Origin: Rhizobium sp. 007
Lineage (GTDB): Bacteria; Pseudomonadota; Alphaproteobacteria; Rhizobiales; Rhizobiaceae
NCBI RefSeq assembly: GCF_015353075.1
Contig: NZ_CP064187.1
Coordinates: forward strand, 868,001 to 932,000
DNA: 64,000 nucleotides
Direction: 5' to 3'
Made by a program: the position numbers and the translations under genes. Of this stretch, positions 44,126 through 52,776 are shown in pieces (position 1 is the stretch's first letter; each line of letters begins with the position of its first letter). The notes below the pieces were generated by a model. It ran no database searches, was not told where the DNA came from, and was given only the letters and a program-made list of their open reading frames with translations.

Positions 44126-44560
44126 ATGACGACCTATCTTACCAGCGATGAACTGAAGGCGCAGGCAAAGCGGCTTCGCCAGGCGATGGAAACACGCGGT
44201 ACTGCGATTTCGCACAGTGCCGCGCTCGAACTCGTTGCCCAGCAACACGGCGTGCGCGATTGGAATACGCTTTCGGCTCTCGCAACGAAGCCGAACGCCG
44301 TTCCCATCGCCGCGCTCTCCGTCGGCTCGCACGTGCGCGGCCGCTACCTGAACCAGCCGTTTACCGGCAAGGTTCTGGCACTCGCAGAGACCGGCGGTGG
44401 GCTTCACAAGATCACCATCCATTTCGATGAACCGGTGGATGTCGTGACCTTCGAGAGCTTCTCCGCGTTCCGGCAGCGCATCAACGCGCAGATTGACACG
44501 AACGGCGTCTCGCCGCGGAAGACATCGAACGGCCAGCCGCATCTGGTACTCGATATCTAG
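44126..44560 (+). CDS. Glyoxalase-related protein with N-terminal Glyoxalase_8-like helical domain
   Basis: From the ATG at 44126 (AAAGG site eight bases before it) the product has 144 residues. The first 45 (LTSDELKAQAKRLRQAMETR then GTAISHSAALELVAQQHGVR DWNTL) match the short helical domain found in the glyoxalase-related family. The second half is a small beta-rich domain (VGSHVRGRYLNQPFTGKVLA, ITIHFDEPVDVVTFESFSAF) unlike true glyoxalase enzymes. Function unknown. A 20-base gap separates it from the convergent cysteine protein. Confidence 0.7.
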   Translation: MTTYLTSDELKAQAKRLRQAMETRGTAISHSAALELVAQQHGVRDWNTLSALATKPNAVPIAALSVGSHVRGRYLNQPFTGKVLALAETGGGLHKITIHFDEPVDVVTFESFSAFRQRINAQIDTNGVSPRKTSNGQPHLVLDI

Positions 44561-44580
44561 CCGCGGCAGAGGTCCTGACC

Positions 44581-44742
44581 TCAGTTCTTGCCGGTCGTCG
44601 CTGCGGTTGCAGCGGCGTCGGCCTCCTTCAGCGCTGCGGCGCATTCTTCGCAGCAGACCTCGACAGTCTTGCCGCCGAGTTTGACGCTGATCGCCTCGGG
44701 ACCGAGTTCGCAGTCGCAGGCAGCGCATGTGGTCTTCTTCAT
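44581..44742 (-). CDS. Small cysteine-rich, probably metal-binding protein, 53 aa
   Basis: From the ATG at 44742, with GGAGG before it, the product is MKKTTCAACDCELGPEAISV then KLGGKTVEVCCEECAAALKE. Cysteine pairs CAAC.C and CCEEC form a TRASH/zinc-ribbon-like metal site. Such proteins are often metallochaperones or adaptors for heavy metals. Downstream of the AraC gene on the same strand, 102 bases away, perhaps co-regulated. Confidence 0.7.
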   Translation of the reverse strand: MKKTTCAACDCELGPEAISVKLGGKTVEVCCEECAAALKEADAAATAATTGKN

Positions 44743-44844
44743 CGGATGATCCTCCGGTTGATCGTCCCGCAACCGGGACAGGATCATAAGATCATCAGGA
44801 GGGGCATCGGCGCTGTCGAAATCTTTAGCGATCGGCCCTGCGCT

Positions 44845-45675
44845 TCACCTCAGTCGCGCCAAGCGTTGAAATTCGGCGGGCGTCTGGCCGAAGGCCTGCT
44901 TGAAGGAGGCACTGAAGTGGCTGTGGCTCGAGAAGCCCAGATCGAGGCCGAGCGCGGTGAGATCCTCGTATTTTCCAAGAAGGTCAAGGGCGCGGGCAAG
45001 GCGCAGCCGCAGTTGATAGCGATAGAGCGGCGTCGCTTCCACCTGCTGGAAAACCTGGGTGAGATAGACGGGCGAGACGCCGACTTCCTTGGCGATCTCG
45101 GCCAGGGTCCAGCGGCGCGCGAGATCTGAAGAGAGCACGAGCTTTGCCCGGTCGACCAGCTTCTGCCGTCCGGCGCTGGCGCCTGCGGCATGCGAGGTGC
45201 GCTCGCCGAGCGAGCGGCGCACGAGTGTCAGCGCCAGTGTCTCGGCCTCAAGCGGCTCGGCTGCTTTCCGGTGTAGGCCATGGCGCAGCAGCGCAACCAG
45301 CGCCTGAGCGCGCGGATCGATCCGGCGGCGCTGGCGGCGGAAGGAGAGGAGTTCGCCTGCCTGCACCTGCTCCTTCGGCGCAAGCTCTGCAAGGACGGAT
45401 TCGTCGATCGCCAGATCGATGCAGGCATCGCCGCCTTCGACCGGATGGCTGATCCGGTAACCCTGGCCGGCATTGAAGAACAGCATCTGGTTGGCTTCGG
45501 CCACCGCATCGTTGCGGCCGGCATGGCGCATGAAGACGCCGCGATAGGGGTAGACGAGGCTTGTCCTGTGGGCGCATTCCTCGCCGCTCTTGTGACGGCA
45601 CTCCCCACTGCAGACGATGTCACGAATCGTCACGGTCTTCGTCTTCAAGAGCAGGGCGGTTGATATCTGCGGCAT
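44845..45675 (-). CDS. AraC-family transcriptional regulator
   Basis: The 276-residue protein has two helix-turn-helix motifs at the C-terminus (LARRWTLAEIAKEVGVSPVY LTQVFQ and LGLDLGFSSHSHFSASFKQA FGQTPAEF). The N-terminal region contains a cysteine cluster (VCSGECRHKSGEECAH), followed by a cupin-like sensing part (YPYRGVFMRHAGRNDAVAEA NQMLFFNAGQGY). The cysteines could bind a metal or sense redox; this is inference. The small cysteine-rich gene downstream is a plausible partner or target. Confidence 0.88.
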   Translation of the reverse strand: MPQISTALLLKTKTVTIRDIVCSGECRHKSGEECAHRTSLVYPYRGVFMRHAGRNDAVAEANQMLFFNAGQGYRISHPVEGGDACIDLAIDESVLAELAPKEQVQAGELLSFRRQRRRIDPRAQALVALLRHGLHRKAAEPLEAETLALTLVRRSLGERTSHAAGASAGRQKLVDRAKLVLSSDLARRWTLAEIAKEVGVSPVYLTQVFQQVEATPLYRYQLRLRLARALDLLGKYEDLTALGLDLGFSSHSHFSASFKQAFGQTPAEFQRLARLR

Positions 45676-45736
45676 CGAGTCTTCCAGGTCCGATAGGCGG
45701 CGATACGGGGCCGGCCTGTTTGCACGGTATCACACC

Positions 45737-45949
45737 TCAGTAGCGTGAATAGACATGGACGTCGCTTTCGGTCTGGCCGCGCGAAAGACCGATATCCTTG
45801 AGCTGGTCGTCTGAAAGCTCGAGCAGGGCGTTGCGATTGCGCCGTTCGGCCATCCAGCGCGCTGCCGCGATGAGGATTGCAAGCAGCCACGCCTGCATCG
45901 CATGCGTGGAACGGAACCGTCGGGACGGGATGAAGCTTGAGCTGCGCAT
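45737..45949 (-). CDS. DUF1127 small basic protein, 70 aa
   Basis: The C-terminal half has the DUF1127 signature: ERRNRNALLELSDDQLKDIG then LSRGQ. The N-terminal part is arginine-rich with a hydrophobic helix (MQAWLLAILIAAARWMAE). DUF1127 proteins are abundant in alphaproteobacteria and have been tied to metabolism and RNA-linked control. It lies 61 bases upstream of the AraC gene on the same strand. Confidence 0.82.
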   Translation of the reverse strand: MRSSSFIPSRRFRSTHAMQAWLLAILIAAARWMAERRNRNALLELSDDQLKDIGLSRGQTESDVHVYSRY

Positions 45950-46040
45950 GGTGATCCTCCATCCCTTCTGATTGGATGGAGGCAGTGAACCACCTGCGCG
46001 GCTTTCGCGCTGTCAGATTATTTAGCGATCGAAGGCGGCG

Positions 46041-46838
46041 CTACGCCTTCAGCAGCCATTCGTGCTCGGGCGCATTGTGGAACTTCCAGATGCGCTTCGG
46101 ACCGGCCATGACGTTGAGATAGTAAAGGTCGTAGCCGTGGCAGGCGGCACAGGGGTGGTAGCCCTTCGGCACCAGCGTCACGTCGCCGTCTTCCAGCACC
46201 ATCACCTCGTCCAGCGAGCGGTCATCGGTGTAGACGCGCTGGAAGCCGAAGCCCTGGGGCGGGTTCAGGCGGTGGTAATAGGTCTCTTCGAGGAAGCTTT
46301 CGTTCGGCAGGTTGTCCTGGTCGTGCTTGTGCGGCGGATAGGAAGACGTATGGCCGCCCGGCGTGATGACTTCGACGACCAGCAACGAATGCGCCGAGCT
46401 GTCGTCCTCCGGCATGATGTTGTTGACGTAGCGGACATTCGTGCCCTTGCCGCGCGTGAGTGCCGGATGCGTGCCCGGCGGGATGGCTTTCGCCTCGTAG
46501 GTGCCGCCGCCCGGGCCTGAGCAGACGGCGAGTTCCAGATCGGTCTCGGCCGTCACAGACCAGGTCGATTCCATCGGGATATAAAGCGCATGCGGGCTGC
46601 CCTCAAAGGGGCTCATGCGCTCGCCGAGCGTACCGAATTCCTTGGTACCGGCCTTCGCCTTGCCCTTGCCGCTCACCCAGACGAGGCAGACCTCGCGGTC
46701 GCCGGTCTCGCCGGACGCAGTTTCGCCCGGCTTCAGCCGGTGGAGGTCGAAGCCCACATAGGTCCAGCCGGCATTCTCCGGTGTGACATGGGTGACGCGG
46801 CCGTTCGTGCCGTTCGGCTTGACCTTGAGATTGGGCAT
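46041..46838 (-). CDS. iolB: 5-deoxy-glucuronate isomerase
   Basis: The 265-residue IolB converts 5-deoxy-glucuronate to 2-deoxy-5-keto-gluconate in myo-inositol catabolism. Its bicupin fold keeps metal-site histidines in SSYPPHKHDQDNLPNES and HPCAACHGYDLYYLNVMAGP, with YYHRLNPPQGFGFQRVYTDD between. It is the last gene of the iolC-D-E-B operon, 39 bases after iolE, with a GGAGAA ribosome site. Confidence 0.95.
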   Translation of the reverse strand: MPNLKVKPNGTNGRVTHVTPENAGWTYVGFDLHRLKPGETASGETGDREVCLVWVSGKGKAKAGTKEFGTLGERMSPFEGSPHALYIPMESTWSVTAETDLELAVCSGPGGGTYEAKAIPPGTHPALTRGKGTNVRYVNNIMPEDDSSAHSLLVVEVITPGGHTSSYPPHKHDQDNLPNESFLEETYYHRLNPPQGFGFQRVYTDDRSLDEVMVLEDGDVTLVPKGYHPCAACHGYDLYYLNVMAGPKRIWKFHNAPEHEWLLKA

Positions 46839-46877
46839 GGTGGTTTCTCCTTGTAAGCTGTGGGGGGGCCAGTCAAC

Positions 46878-47780
46878 TCAGCCCTTGTCCAACCCAGCTT
46901 CCTTCGCAAAACCCTTCAGTGCCTTCAGCCCCATCGACTGATACTCGAACGGATTGCGCTTGAGCGGGTCCTGCTCGGCTTCGATAACCAGCCAGCCCTC
47001 GTAACCGTGTTCGGCGGCGACCCTAAGGACCGGCAGGAAATCGACGCCGCCCTCCTTGTCGCCGGGGACCGTAAAGACGCCGCGGCGCACGCCTTCGAGG
47101 AAGGAGAGCTTGTCACCCTCGACCTGATCGCGGATTTTTGGGCGGACGTTCTTCGCGTGGATATGGCGGACGCGGTGCATGTACTTCTTCGCGACGTCCA
47201 CGGGATCGCTGCCGCCGAACCAGGCATGTCCCGTGTCGAGCAGCAGCTTCGTTGCCGGTCCGGTATTGTCCATCAGCTTGTCGATCTCGGCGCCTGTCTG
47301 CACGACCGTGCCCATATGGTGATGATAGACGAGATCGATCCCCTGATCCGCGCAATATTGCGCGATCGCCTCGATATCGGCGCCGAACTTCTTCCACTGA
47401 TCGTCGGCGAGAGCCGGCTTGTCGGTGAGAGCTTTGCTGTCGTTGCCGTGGATGGCGTTCGACGTTTCGCAGACGATGCACACCTTGCAATCATTGGCCT
47501 TGAGCATGTCGAGATGCGGCTGGATCGCTTGTTTCTCGTCCTCGACACTGTGGTCGAGCAGGTTCAGCGAGTGCCAGCCGGATACGAAGACGAGCTTGTG
47601 CGCGGCGAGCACTTTCTTCAGTTCGTGGCCGTCGGACGGCATCTTGTGGCCCTTCTCGATGCCGTCGAAGCCGATCTTCTCGCAATCGCTGAGGCAGTCC
47701 TCGAGCGTCAAATGCGCGCCGATCGTGCGGTCGTCGTCATTGCTCCAGGCGATGGGGTTGGTCCCGTAGCGGATCATCAT
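46878..47780 (-). CDS. iolE: Myo-inosose-2 dehydratase
   Basis: The 300-residue IolE dehydrates 2-keto-myo-inositol to trihydroxycyclohexanedione. It is a xylose isomerase-like TIM barrel ([74 protein letters not shown]) with metal-site His, Glu and Asp residues. It is located 18 bases after iolD and ends 39 bases before iolB; a GGAGACA ribosome site precedes it. Confidence 0.95.
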   Translation of the reverse strand: MMIRYGTNPIAWSNDDDRTIGAHLTLEDCLSDCEKIGFDGIEKGHKMPSDGHELKKVLAAHKLVFVSGWHSLNLLDHSVEDEKQAIQPHLDMLKANDCKVCIVCETSNAIHGNDSKALTDKPALADDQWKKFGADIEAIAQYCADQGIDLVYHHHMGTVVQTGAEIDKLMDNTGPATKLLLDTGHAWFGGSDPVDVAKKYMHRVRHIHAKNVRPKIRDQVEGDKLSFLEGVRRGVFTVPGDKEGGVDFLPVLRVAAEHGYEGWLVIEAEQDPLKRNPFEYQSMGLKALKGFAKEAGLDKG

Positions 47781-47798
47781 TGTCTCCGGATATGTGAT

Positions 47799-49643
47799 TT
47801 AGCGTTGATGCTTGCGCGCTTCGACATAGTTCTTGCGCGCCTTGTTGACCTGTTCGCGCGGGCTGACCTCAGGAACGGCGACATCCCACCAGTGACCGCC
47901 GGCTTCTGTCGTGATCAGCGGGTCGGTATCGATGACGAAGACCGAGGTACGGTCGTTCTTCTTCGAATCGGCAATCGCCCTCTCCAGTTCGGCAATCGAA
48001 GAAACCTTGACCGCGATGGCGCCCATGCTCTCGGCATGCGCCCGGAAGTCGATTTCCGGCATCACCTGGTGGTAGGAGTCCTTCAGCAGGTTGTTGAAGT
48101 TCGCACCGCCCGTTTCCATCTGCAGGCGGTTGATGCAGCCGTAGCCGCGGTTGTCGAGCAGGACGACGTTCACCTTGATGCCCATCATCACCGAGGTTGC
48201 GAGCTCGGAGTTCAGCATCATATAGGAGCCGTCACCGACGAGAACGAAAACCTCCTTATCGGGGTTCGCCATCTTGGTGCCGAGGCCGCCGGCGACCTCG
48301 TAACCCATGCAGGAGAAGCCGTATTCCATGTGGTAGCTGCCGGGGGCTGTTGCTGGCCACAGCTTGTGCATCTCGCCCGGCAGGCCGCCTGCGGCGCAAA
48401 GGCCGATCGCCTTTTCCAGTTCGATCGAGCGCGTCACCGCGCCGATCACCTGCGCATCCGAGGGCAGGGCGGCATTGGTGGAAGCCATCGCCTTGTTGGC
48501 AGCATCCATCCAGATGTTCTTTTCCGTCGTCGCCCTTTCCGTGAGTGCCGCCGGTGCCTTCCAGCCGCCAAGCCCTTTCGACAGCGCCTTCAGGCCTTCG
48601 CGGGCGTCGGCGATCAGCGGCTGACCGTCATGCTTGTGGGCATCGTAGGCGGCGATGTTGAGGCCGAGGATCTTCAGCTTGTCGTTCTTGAACAGCGCCC
48701 AGGAGCCGGTCGTGAAGTCCTGGCAGCGGGTGCCGATGGCGATGATGAGATCGGTTTCCTCGGCAATGGCGTTGGCAGCCGAAGTGCCGGTGACGCCGAC
48801 GGAGCCAAGCGCCAGAGGGTGGCGCTCGTCGATCGAGGATTTGCCGGCCTGGCTGACGACGACGGGAATGCCGTGGGCCTCGACGAAGGCTTTAAGTTCC
48901 TGCGTCGCCTGTGAATAGAGCACGCCGCCGCCGGAGATGATCACCGGCTTTTCGGCGGATTTGATCAGCGTGATCGCAGAGGTCAGTTCATCGGCGTCCG
49001 GCTGCGGACGGCGGATCGTCCAGACCTTTTCTTCGAAGAGGCTCTCCGGATAGTCGAAGGCTTCCGCCTGGACGTCTTGGCAGAGGGAAAGCGTCACCGG
49101 GCCGCAGTCCAGCGGATCGGTCAAGACCTGCATGGCGCGCTTCAGCGCCGTGATGATCTGCTCGGGGCGGGTAATGCGGTCGAAGTAGCGCGAGACCGCG
49201 CGAAAGGCGTCGTTGGCCGAAACCGTGCCGTCGCCCCAGTCCTCGATCTGCTGCAGCACCGGATCGGGCGCGCGGTTGGCGAAGACATCGCCCGGCAGGA
49301 AGAGCACCGGGATGCGGTTGACATGTGCGACGCCGGCCGCCGTCACCATATTCAATGCGCCGGGGCCGATCGAGGTCGTGCAGGCCATGAACCGCTGGCG
49401 GAAGCTTGCTTTTGCATAGGCGATCGCCGCATGCGCCATGCCCTGTTCGTTATGTGCGCGATAGGTCGGCAGCTCGCCGCGCACCTGATAGAGCGCTTCG
49501 CCGATGCCGGCGACATTGCCGTGGCCGAAGATCGCCCAGACGCCACCGAAGATCGGCACCTTCTTGCCGTCGACGACAGTCATCTGCTTCTTCAGGAAAT
49601 GCGCAACCGCCTGCGCCATCGTCAATCGGATCGTCTTGCCCAT
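47799..49643 (-). CDS. iolD: 3D-(3,5/4)-trihydroxycyclohexane-1,2-dione hydrolase
   Basis: The 614-residue thiamine diphosphate enzyme opens the cyclohexanedione ring to 5-deoxy-glucuronate. The N-terminal Pyr domain, the central domain (VIISGGGVLYSQATQELKAF) and the C-terminal ThDP motif (VLVGDGSYMMLNSELATSVM, then VVLLDNRGYGCINRLQMETG) are all seen. Second gene of the operon, 24 bases after iolC, GGAGGTG ribosome site. Confidence 0.96.
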   Translation of the reverse strand: MGKTIRLTMAQAVAHFLKKQMTVVDGKKVPIFGGVWAIFGHGNVAGIGEALYQVRGELPTYRAHNEQGMAHAAIAYAKASFRQRFMACTTSIGPGALNMVTAAGVAHVNRIPVLFLPGDVFANRAPDPVLQQIEDWGDGTVSANDAFRAVSRYFDRITRPEQIITALKRAMQVLTDPLDCGPVTLSLCQDVQAEAFDYPESLFEEKVWTIRRPQPDADELTSAITLIKSAEKPVIISGGGVLYSQATQELKAFVEAHGIPVVVSQAGKSSIDERHPLALGSVGVTGTSAANAIAEETDLIIAIGTRCQDFTTGSWALFKNDKLKILGLNIAAYDAHKHDGQPLIADAREGLKALSKGLGGWKAPAALTERATTEKNIWMDAANKAMASTNAALPSDAQVIGAVTRSIELEKAIGLCAAGGLPGEMHKLWPATAPGSYHMEYGFSCMGYEVAGGLGTKMANPDKEVFVLVGDGSYMMLNSELATSVMMGIKVNVVLLDNRGYGCINRLQMETGGANFNNLLKDSYHQVMPEIDFRAHAESMGAIAVKVSSIAELERAIADSKKNDRTSVFVIDTDPLITTEAGGHWWDVAVPEVSPREQVNKARKNYVEARKHQR

Positions 49644-49667
49644 CGGGCACCTCCCAAATGCTCTTAA

Positions 49668-51602
49668 TTAATGCAGGCCGCGGGTTTTCAACCAGGCCTC
49701 GGTCAGTCGGCGGAAGCGTCCGGCCATGTCGGCGATTGCTTCCTCGTCATTCATATTGCCGGAGAGCCAGGCGCGCGCCGCATCGGCAAAGATGGTGCGG
49801 CCGACGGCAAAGCCTTTTACCGAAGGGGCGGCAAGCGTTGCCTCGAAGCCCTTCACGAGCTCTTCGGCCGGCGCCTCCAGCCCGAGCAGCACGATACCGC
49901 GGCACCACGGATCGTTCTTGGCGATCACGGCGTCGATCTTCCTCCAGGCAGCCATCGAGGCCTGCGGCTCCAGCTTCCACCAGTCCGGCTTGATACCGAG
50001 CGCGTAAAGCTCTTCCATCGCCGTCGAGATCGTGTCGTCGGTCAGCGGGCCGTTCTTGCTGGCGATGATTTCCACCAGCAGTTCGCGGCCGACCTTGCGC
50101 GCGGCCTCGAAGAGTGTGCGCAGCTTCTCCTGCTGCTTGCTCTTTAGATCGGTCGGATCATCTGGATGATAGAAGCACAGGCACTTGATGCAGTGGTCGA
50201 GCGGCCATTCGACAAGCTGCGAGCCGATATCCTGGCTGAACTCGAAGCGCAGTGGCTTCGAACCCGGCAATTCGACCGGCCGTCCGATCCAAGAGAAATT
50301 CTTGCTCGCCGCATCGAAGAAGGCGTCACGGCCGAACCGCTCGTCGATCAGCATGCCGTAGCCGTCGCGGCCGCCGGCAACGCGCGCTGCCGCTTCGACG
50401 GCCAGCCGCTTGAAGGCGACGATCTTCTTGTAGTCGACGCCCAACTCGTCGCAAACGCTGGTGAGTTGCGACCGATGGTCGATGGCGAGCGCCATCAGCA
50501 GCGGAATATCGCCCTTGCGCGTCGAAGCCCAGTGAATGTGGTTGATCGCCTCGTCCTTGCGTAGCGCGCGGTGCTCGCTACCGTTCTTCAGGAAGAAATC
50601 GAGCTCCGCCCAGGTCGGATATTCCGGCGAGCAGAGCAGGCGGGAGACGGCAAAGGCGCCGCATGCATTGGCCCAGGTGGCGCAGGTCTTCAGCGGCTCG
50701 TCCTTCAGCCAGCCGCGCAGGAAGCCGGACATGAAGGCGTCGCCGGCGCCGAGCACGTTGAAGACCTCGATCGGGAAGCCCTGGCCGATGATGCCTGCTT
50801 CCAGATCGTCGGCAATCGGTCCGTCGTAGACGATGCATCCCATCGCGCCGCGCTTCAGCACGATCGTTGCCGGCGAGAGGCGGCGGATTTCCTTGAGCGC
50901 GCCGAGCACGTCATCCGCGCCGGAGGCGATCAGGATTTCCTCCTCGGTGCCGACGATGAGATCGCAATCCGGCAGCGTCTCCTTCATCTTCGAAGAGACG
51001 CGGTCGGACTTCACATAGCGCTCGAAGCCTTCGGCATGGCCGGCAAGCCCCCAGAGATTCGGCCGGTAGTCGATGTCGAAGATCACCTTGCGGCCATTGG
51101 CCTTGGCGATCCGGATCGCCTTTCGCTGCGCAGCCTCAGTGTTCGGTCGCGAGAAATGTGTGCCGGACACGAGAACCGCGCGTGACGACTGGATGAAGTC
51201 CTCGTCGATATCGCCTTCGTCGAGCGCCATGTCGGCGCAGTCCGAGCGATAGAAGATCATCGGCGAAACGCCTTCTGCTTCCACCGCAAGCAGCACGAGT
51301 GCCGTCAGCCGTTCGTTGTCTGTCCGGATACCCTTAGTTTCCACACCTTCGCGCGCCGACTGCTCGATGATGAAGCGGCCCATCTGTTCGTTGCCGACGC
51401 GGGTGATCAGGCCGGACTTGAGGCCGAGGCGCGCCGTGCCGATGGCGATATTGGCAGGGCAGCCGCCGACGGATTTGGCGAACGAGCCGATGTCCTCCAG
51501 CCGCGAACCGATCTGCTGGCCATAGAGATCGACGGAAGAGCGGCCGATGGTGATTACATCAAGAGACGGCTCGGGCTGCAGACCCGGATTCGAATGTGCC
51601 AT
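49668..51602 (-). CDS. iolC: 5-dehydro-2-deoxygluconokinase fused to DUF2090 domain
   Basis: The 644-residue protein joins a PfkB sugar kinase (residues about 1-325: SVDLYGQQIGSRLEDIGSFA, FAKSVGGCPANIAIGTARLG, VFNVLGAGDAFMSGFLRGWL with the catalytic Asp) to a DUF2090 aldolase-like TIM barrel (about 330-640: KGDIPLLMALAIDHRSQLTS, VEIIASKNGPLTDDTISTAM, WCRGIVLLGLEAPAEELVKG). The kinase makes 2-deoxy-5-keto-gluconate 6-phosphate. The second domain resembles IolJ-type aldolases and may carry out the next cleavage; no separate iolJ is in the window. First gene of the operon, with operator-like palindromes upstream. Confidence 0.93.
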   Translation of the reverse strand: MAHSNPGLQPEPSLDVITIGRSSVDLYGQQIGSRLEDIGSFAKSVGGCPANIAIGTARLGLKSGLITRVGNEQMGRFIIEQSAREGVETKGIRTDNERLTALVLLAVEAEGVSPMIFYRSDCADMALDEGDIDEDFIQSSRAVLVSGTHFSRPNTEAAQRKAIRIAKANGRKVIFDIDYRPNLWGLAGHAEGFERYVKSDRVSSKMKETLPDCDLIVGTEEEILIASGADDVLGALKEIRRLSPATIVLKRGAMGCIVYDGPIADDLEAGIIGQGFPIEVFNVLGAGDAFMSGFLRGWLKDEPLKTCATWANACGAFAVSRLLCSPEYPTWAELDFFLKNGSEHRALRKDEAINHIHWASTRKGDIPLLMALAIDHRSQLTSVCDELGVDYKKIVAFKRLAVEAAARVAGGRDGYGMLIDERFGRDAFFDAASKNFSWIGRPVELPGSKPLRFEFSQDIGSQLVEWPLDHCIKCLCFYHPDDPTDLKSKQQEKLRTLFEAARKVGRELLVEIIASKNGPLTDDTISTAMEELYALGIKPDWWKLEPQASMAAWRKIDAVIAKNDPWCRGIVLLGLEAPAEELVKGFEATLAAPSVKGFAVGRTIFADAARAWLSGNMNDEEAIADMAGRFRRLTEAWLKTRGLH

Positions 51603-51657
51603 GATGTCCTCCCGCTCGATTCCTGCAGGACCTTGCCGCCTGCAGATTTTGAGTAAT

Positions 51658-51701
51658 GAAACATTGGTTCCGAGTTTTTGTCAATTCGGAATATTTATTC
51701 C
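51658..51701. promoter_or_regulatory. Two IolR-operator candidates upstream of iolC
   Basis: GGAATATTTATTCC at 51688-51701 is a perfect GGAA-N6-TTCC palindrome, and GAAACATTGGTTCC at 51658-51671 differs in one base. GGAA-N6-TTCC is, from memory, the IolR site described in Sinorhizobium meliloti. They lie 56-99 bases before the iolC ATG. The first overlaps the iolR stop codon. Spacing between centres is 30 bases, near three helical turns, which suits cooperative binding. Confidence 0.65.
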
Positions 51702-52567
51702 ATTTTCTCTTTTGCGGTTTTGGGATGGTGAAGTTTGCGCCGGCGCTCGGCGATCGCCACCGGCAGCGCCATCACCAGCGCCATGGAGGCGGAAAGCGAG
51801 CGGAAGCCGGCAAAGTCAGCTTCGGCAACCTCGAACCAGCAGGCGGCGCGGGCCGCAAGCGGCGAGAAAGCCGAATCGGTTATCGCGACGACCGGCACGC
51901 CGCGATCGGCCAACCCTTCAGCCTGGCTGAGGCTGTCGGCAGCGTAGGGCGAGAAGCTGGCGGCGATCGCCGCATCCTTCGGCGTTGCGAACTGCACCAT
52001 CTCCGGATCGACCCCATTCGGCGAAGCGACGATCTGGTGGCGGATGCCAAGTTTCGAAAGGGCATATGTCATATGCGCCGTAAGCGGATAGGAGCGGCGT
52101 TTCGCTATAAGATATATGGTGTCTGCCGCCGCCAGGATATCGACGGCCCTGGTGAAGGTCTCCGTCTCGACGGTCGCCGCCATGCGGTTGATGGATTGGG
52201 TGGCCGCGGCGATGAACCCTGAAAGCAGATTGGCATCTTCGTCACCTTCGGATCGCTCCAGCGTGGCGAGGCGCTCCTCGTAGCTCAGCGTCCGGTCGCG
52301 CAGCCGCTCGCGGAAAATACTCTGGAGATCGGAGAAGCCTTCATAGCCGAGGTGACGGGCGAGCCGCACCAGCGTCGACGGCTGGACGTCCGAAGCCACC
52401 GCGATGCTCGCCGTCGTGCCGAAGGCAATCTCGTCCGGATTGCCGAGCGCAAAGGCGGCGACCTGGGCCAACCGCTTCGGCATGCTTGCCTTGCGCTCGA
52501 TGATCGTGCTGCGCAGGCTTTCGAAATCGCGTGGCACGCGCACAAATCTCTTGGTGTCGTTATCCAT
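51695..52567 (-). CDS. iolR: MurR/RpiR-family repressor of inositol genes
   Basis: The 290-residue protein has an N-terminal RpiR helix-turn-helix (FGTTASIAVASDVQPSTLVR LARHLGYEGFSDLQ) and a C-terminal SIS sugar-isomerase-like ligand domain (AAADTIYLIAKRRSYPLTAH, DRGVPVVAITDSAFSPLAAR). In Sinorhizobium IolR represses iolCDEB and iolY and is relieved by an inositol intermediate. It lies directly upstream of iolC on the same strand, separated by 92 bases. Confidence 0.92.
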   Translation of the reverse strand: MDNDTKRFVRVPRDFESLRSTIIERKASMPKRLAQVAAFALGNPDEIAFGTTASIAVASDVQPSTLVRLARHLGYEGFSDLQSIFRERLRDRTLSYEERLATLERSEGDEDANLLSGFIAAATQSINRMAATVETETFTRAVDILAAADTIYLIAKRRSYPLTAHMTYALSKLGIRHQIVASPNGVDPEMVQFATPKDAAIAASFSPYAADSLSQAEGLADRGVPVVAITDSAFSPLAARAACWFEVAEADFAGFRSLSASMALVMALPVAIAERRRKLHHPKTAKEKME

Positions 52568-52585
52568 GCAGGCGGTCCATAGGAT

Positions 52586-52741
52586 GAAACAAATATTCCA
52601 TATTCAAAAGCATAAATGATTTCGCTTTTCGATCCTAACGGTTTTTAATTCCCTCGAAATCAAGGGTTTTGAACAATATTCGACATCGCCTGACGCAAAT
52701 GACGCATCCGTGCCGCCTTGTCAAAACGGTCCAAATATTCC
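52586..52741. promoter_or_regulatory. Operator-like half palindromes in the iolR/iolY intergenic region
   Basis: GAAACAAATATTCC at 52586-52599, just before the iolR ATG, departs from GGAA-N6-TTCC in one base. GGTCCAAATATTCC at 52728-52741, 36-49 bases before the ATG of the divergent gene, keeps only the right half. Both share CAAATATTCC. They could be IolR sites for autoregulation and for the divergent gene. Strength of match is weaker than at iolC. Confidence 0.45.
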
Positions 52742-52776
52742 AAAAATCACCGCGGACATGGAGGAGAGTACGGAAA

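Noticed and set aside
46860..48914. A 684-codon plus-strand frame opposite iolE and iolD
   Set aside because: It is an antisense shadow of two clear inositol genes, with no ribosome site and no recognisable domain.
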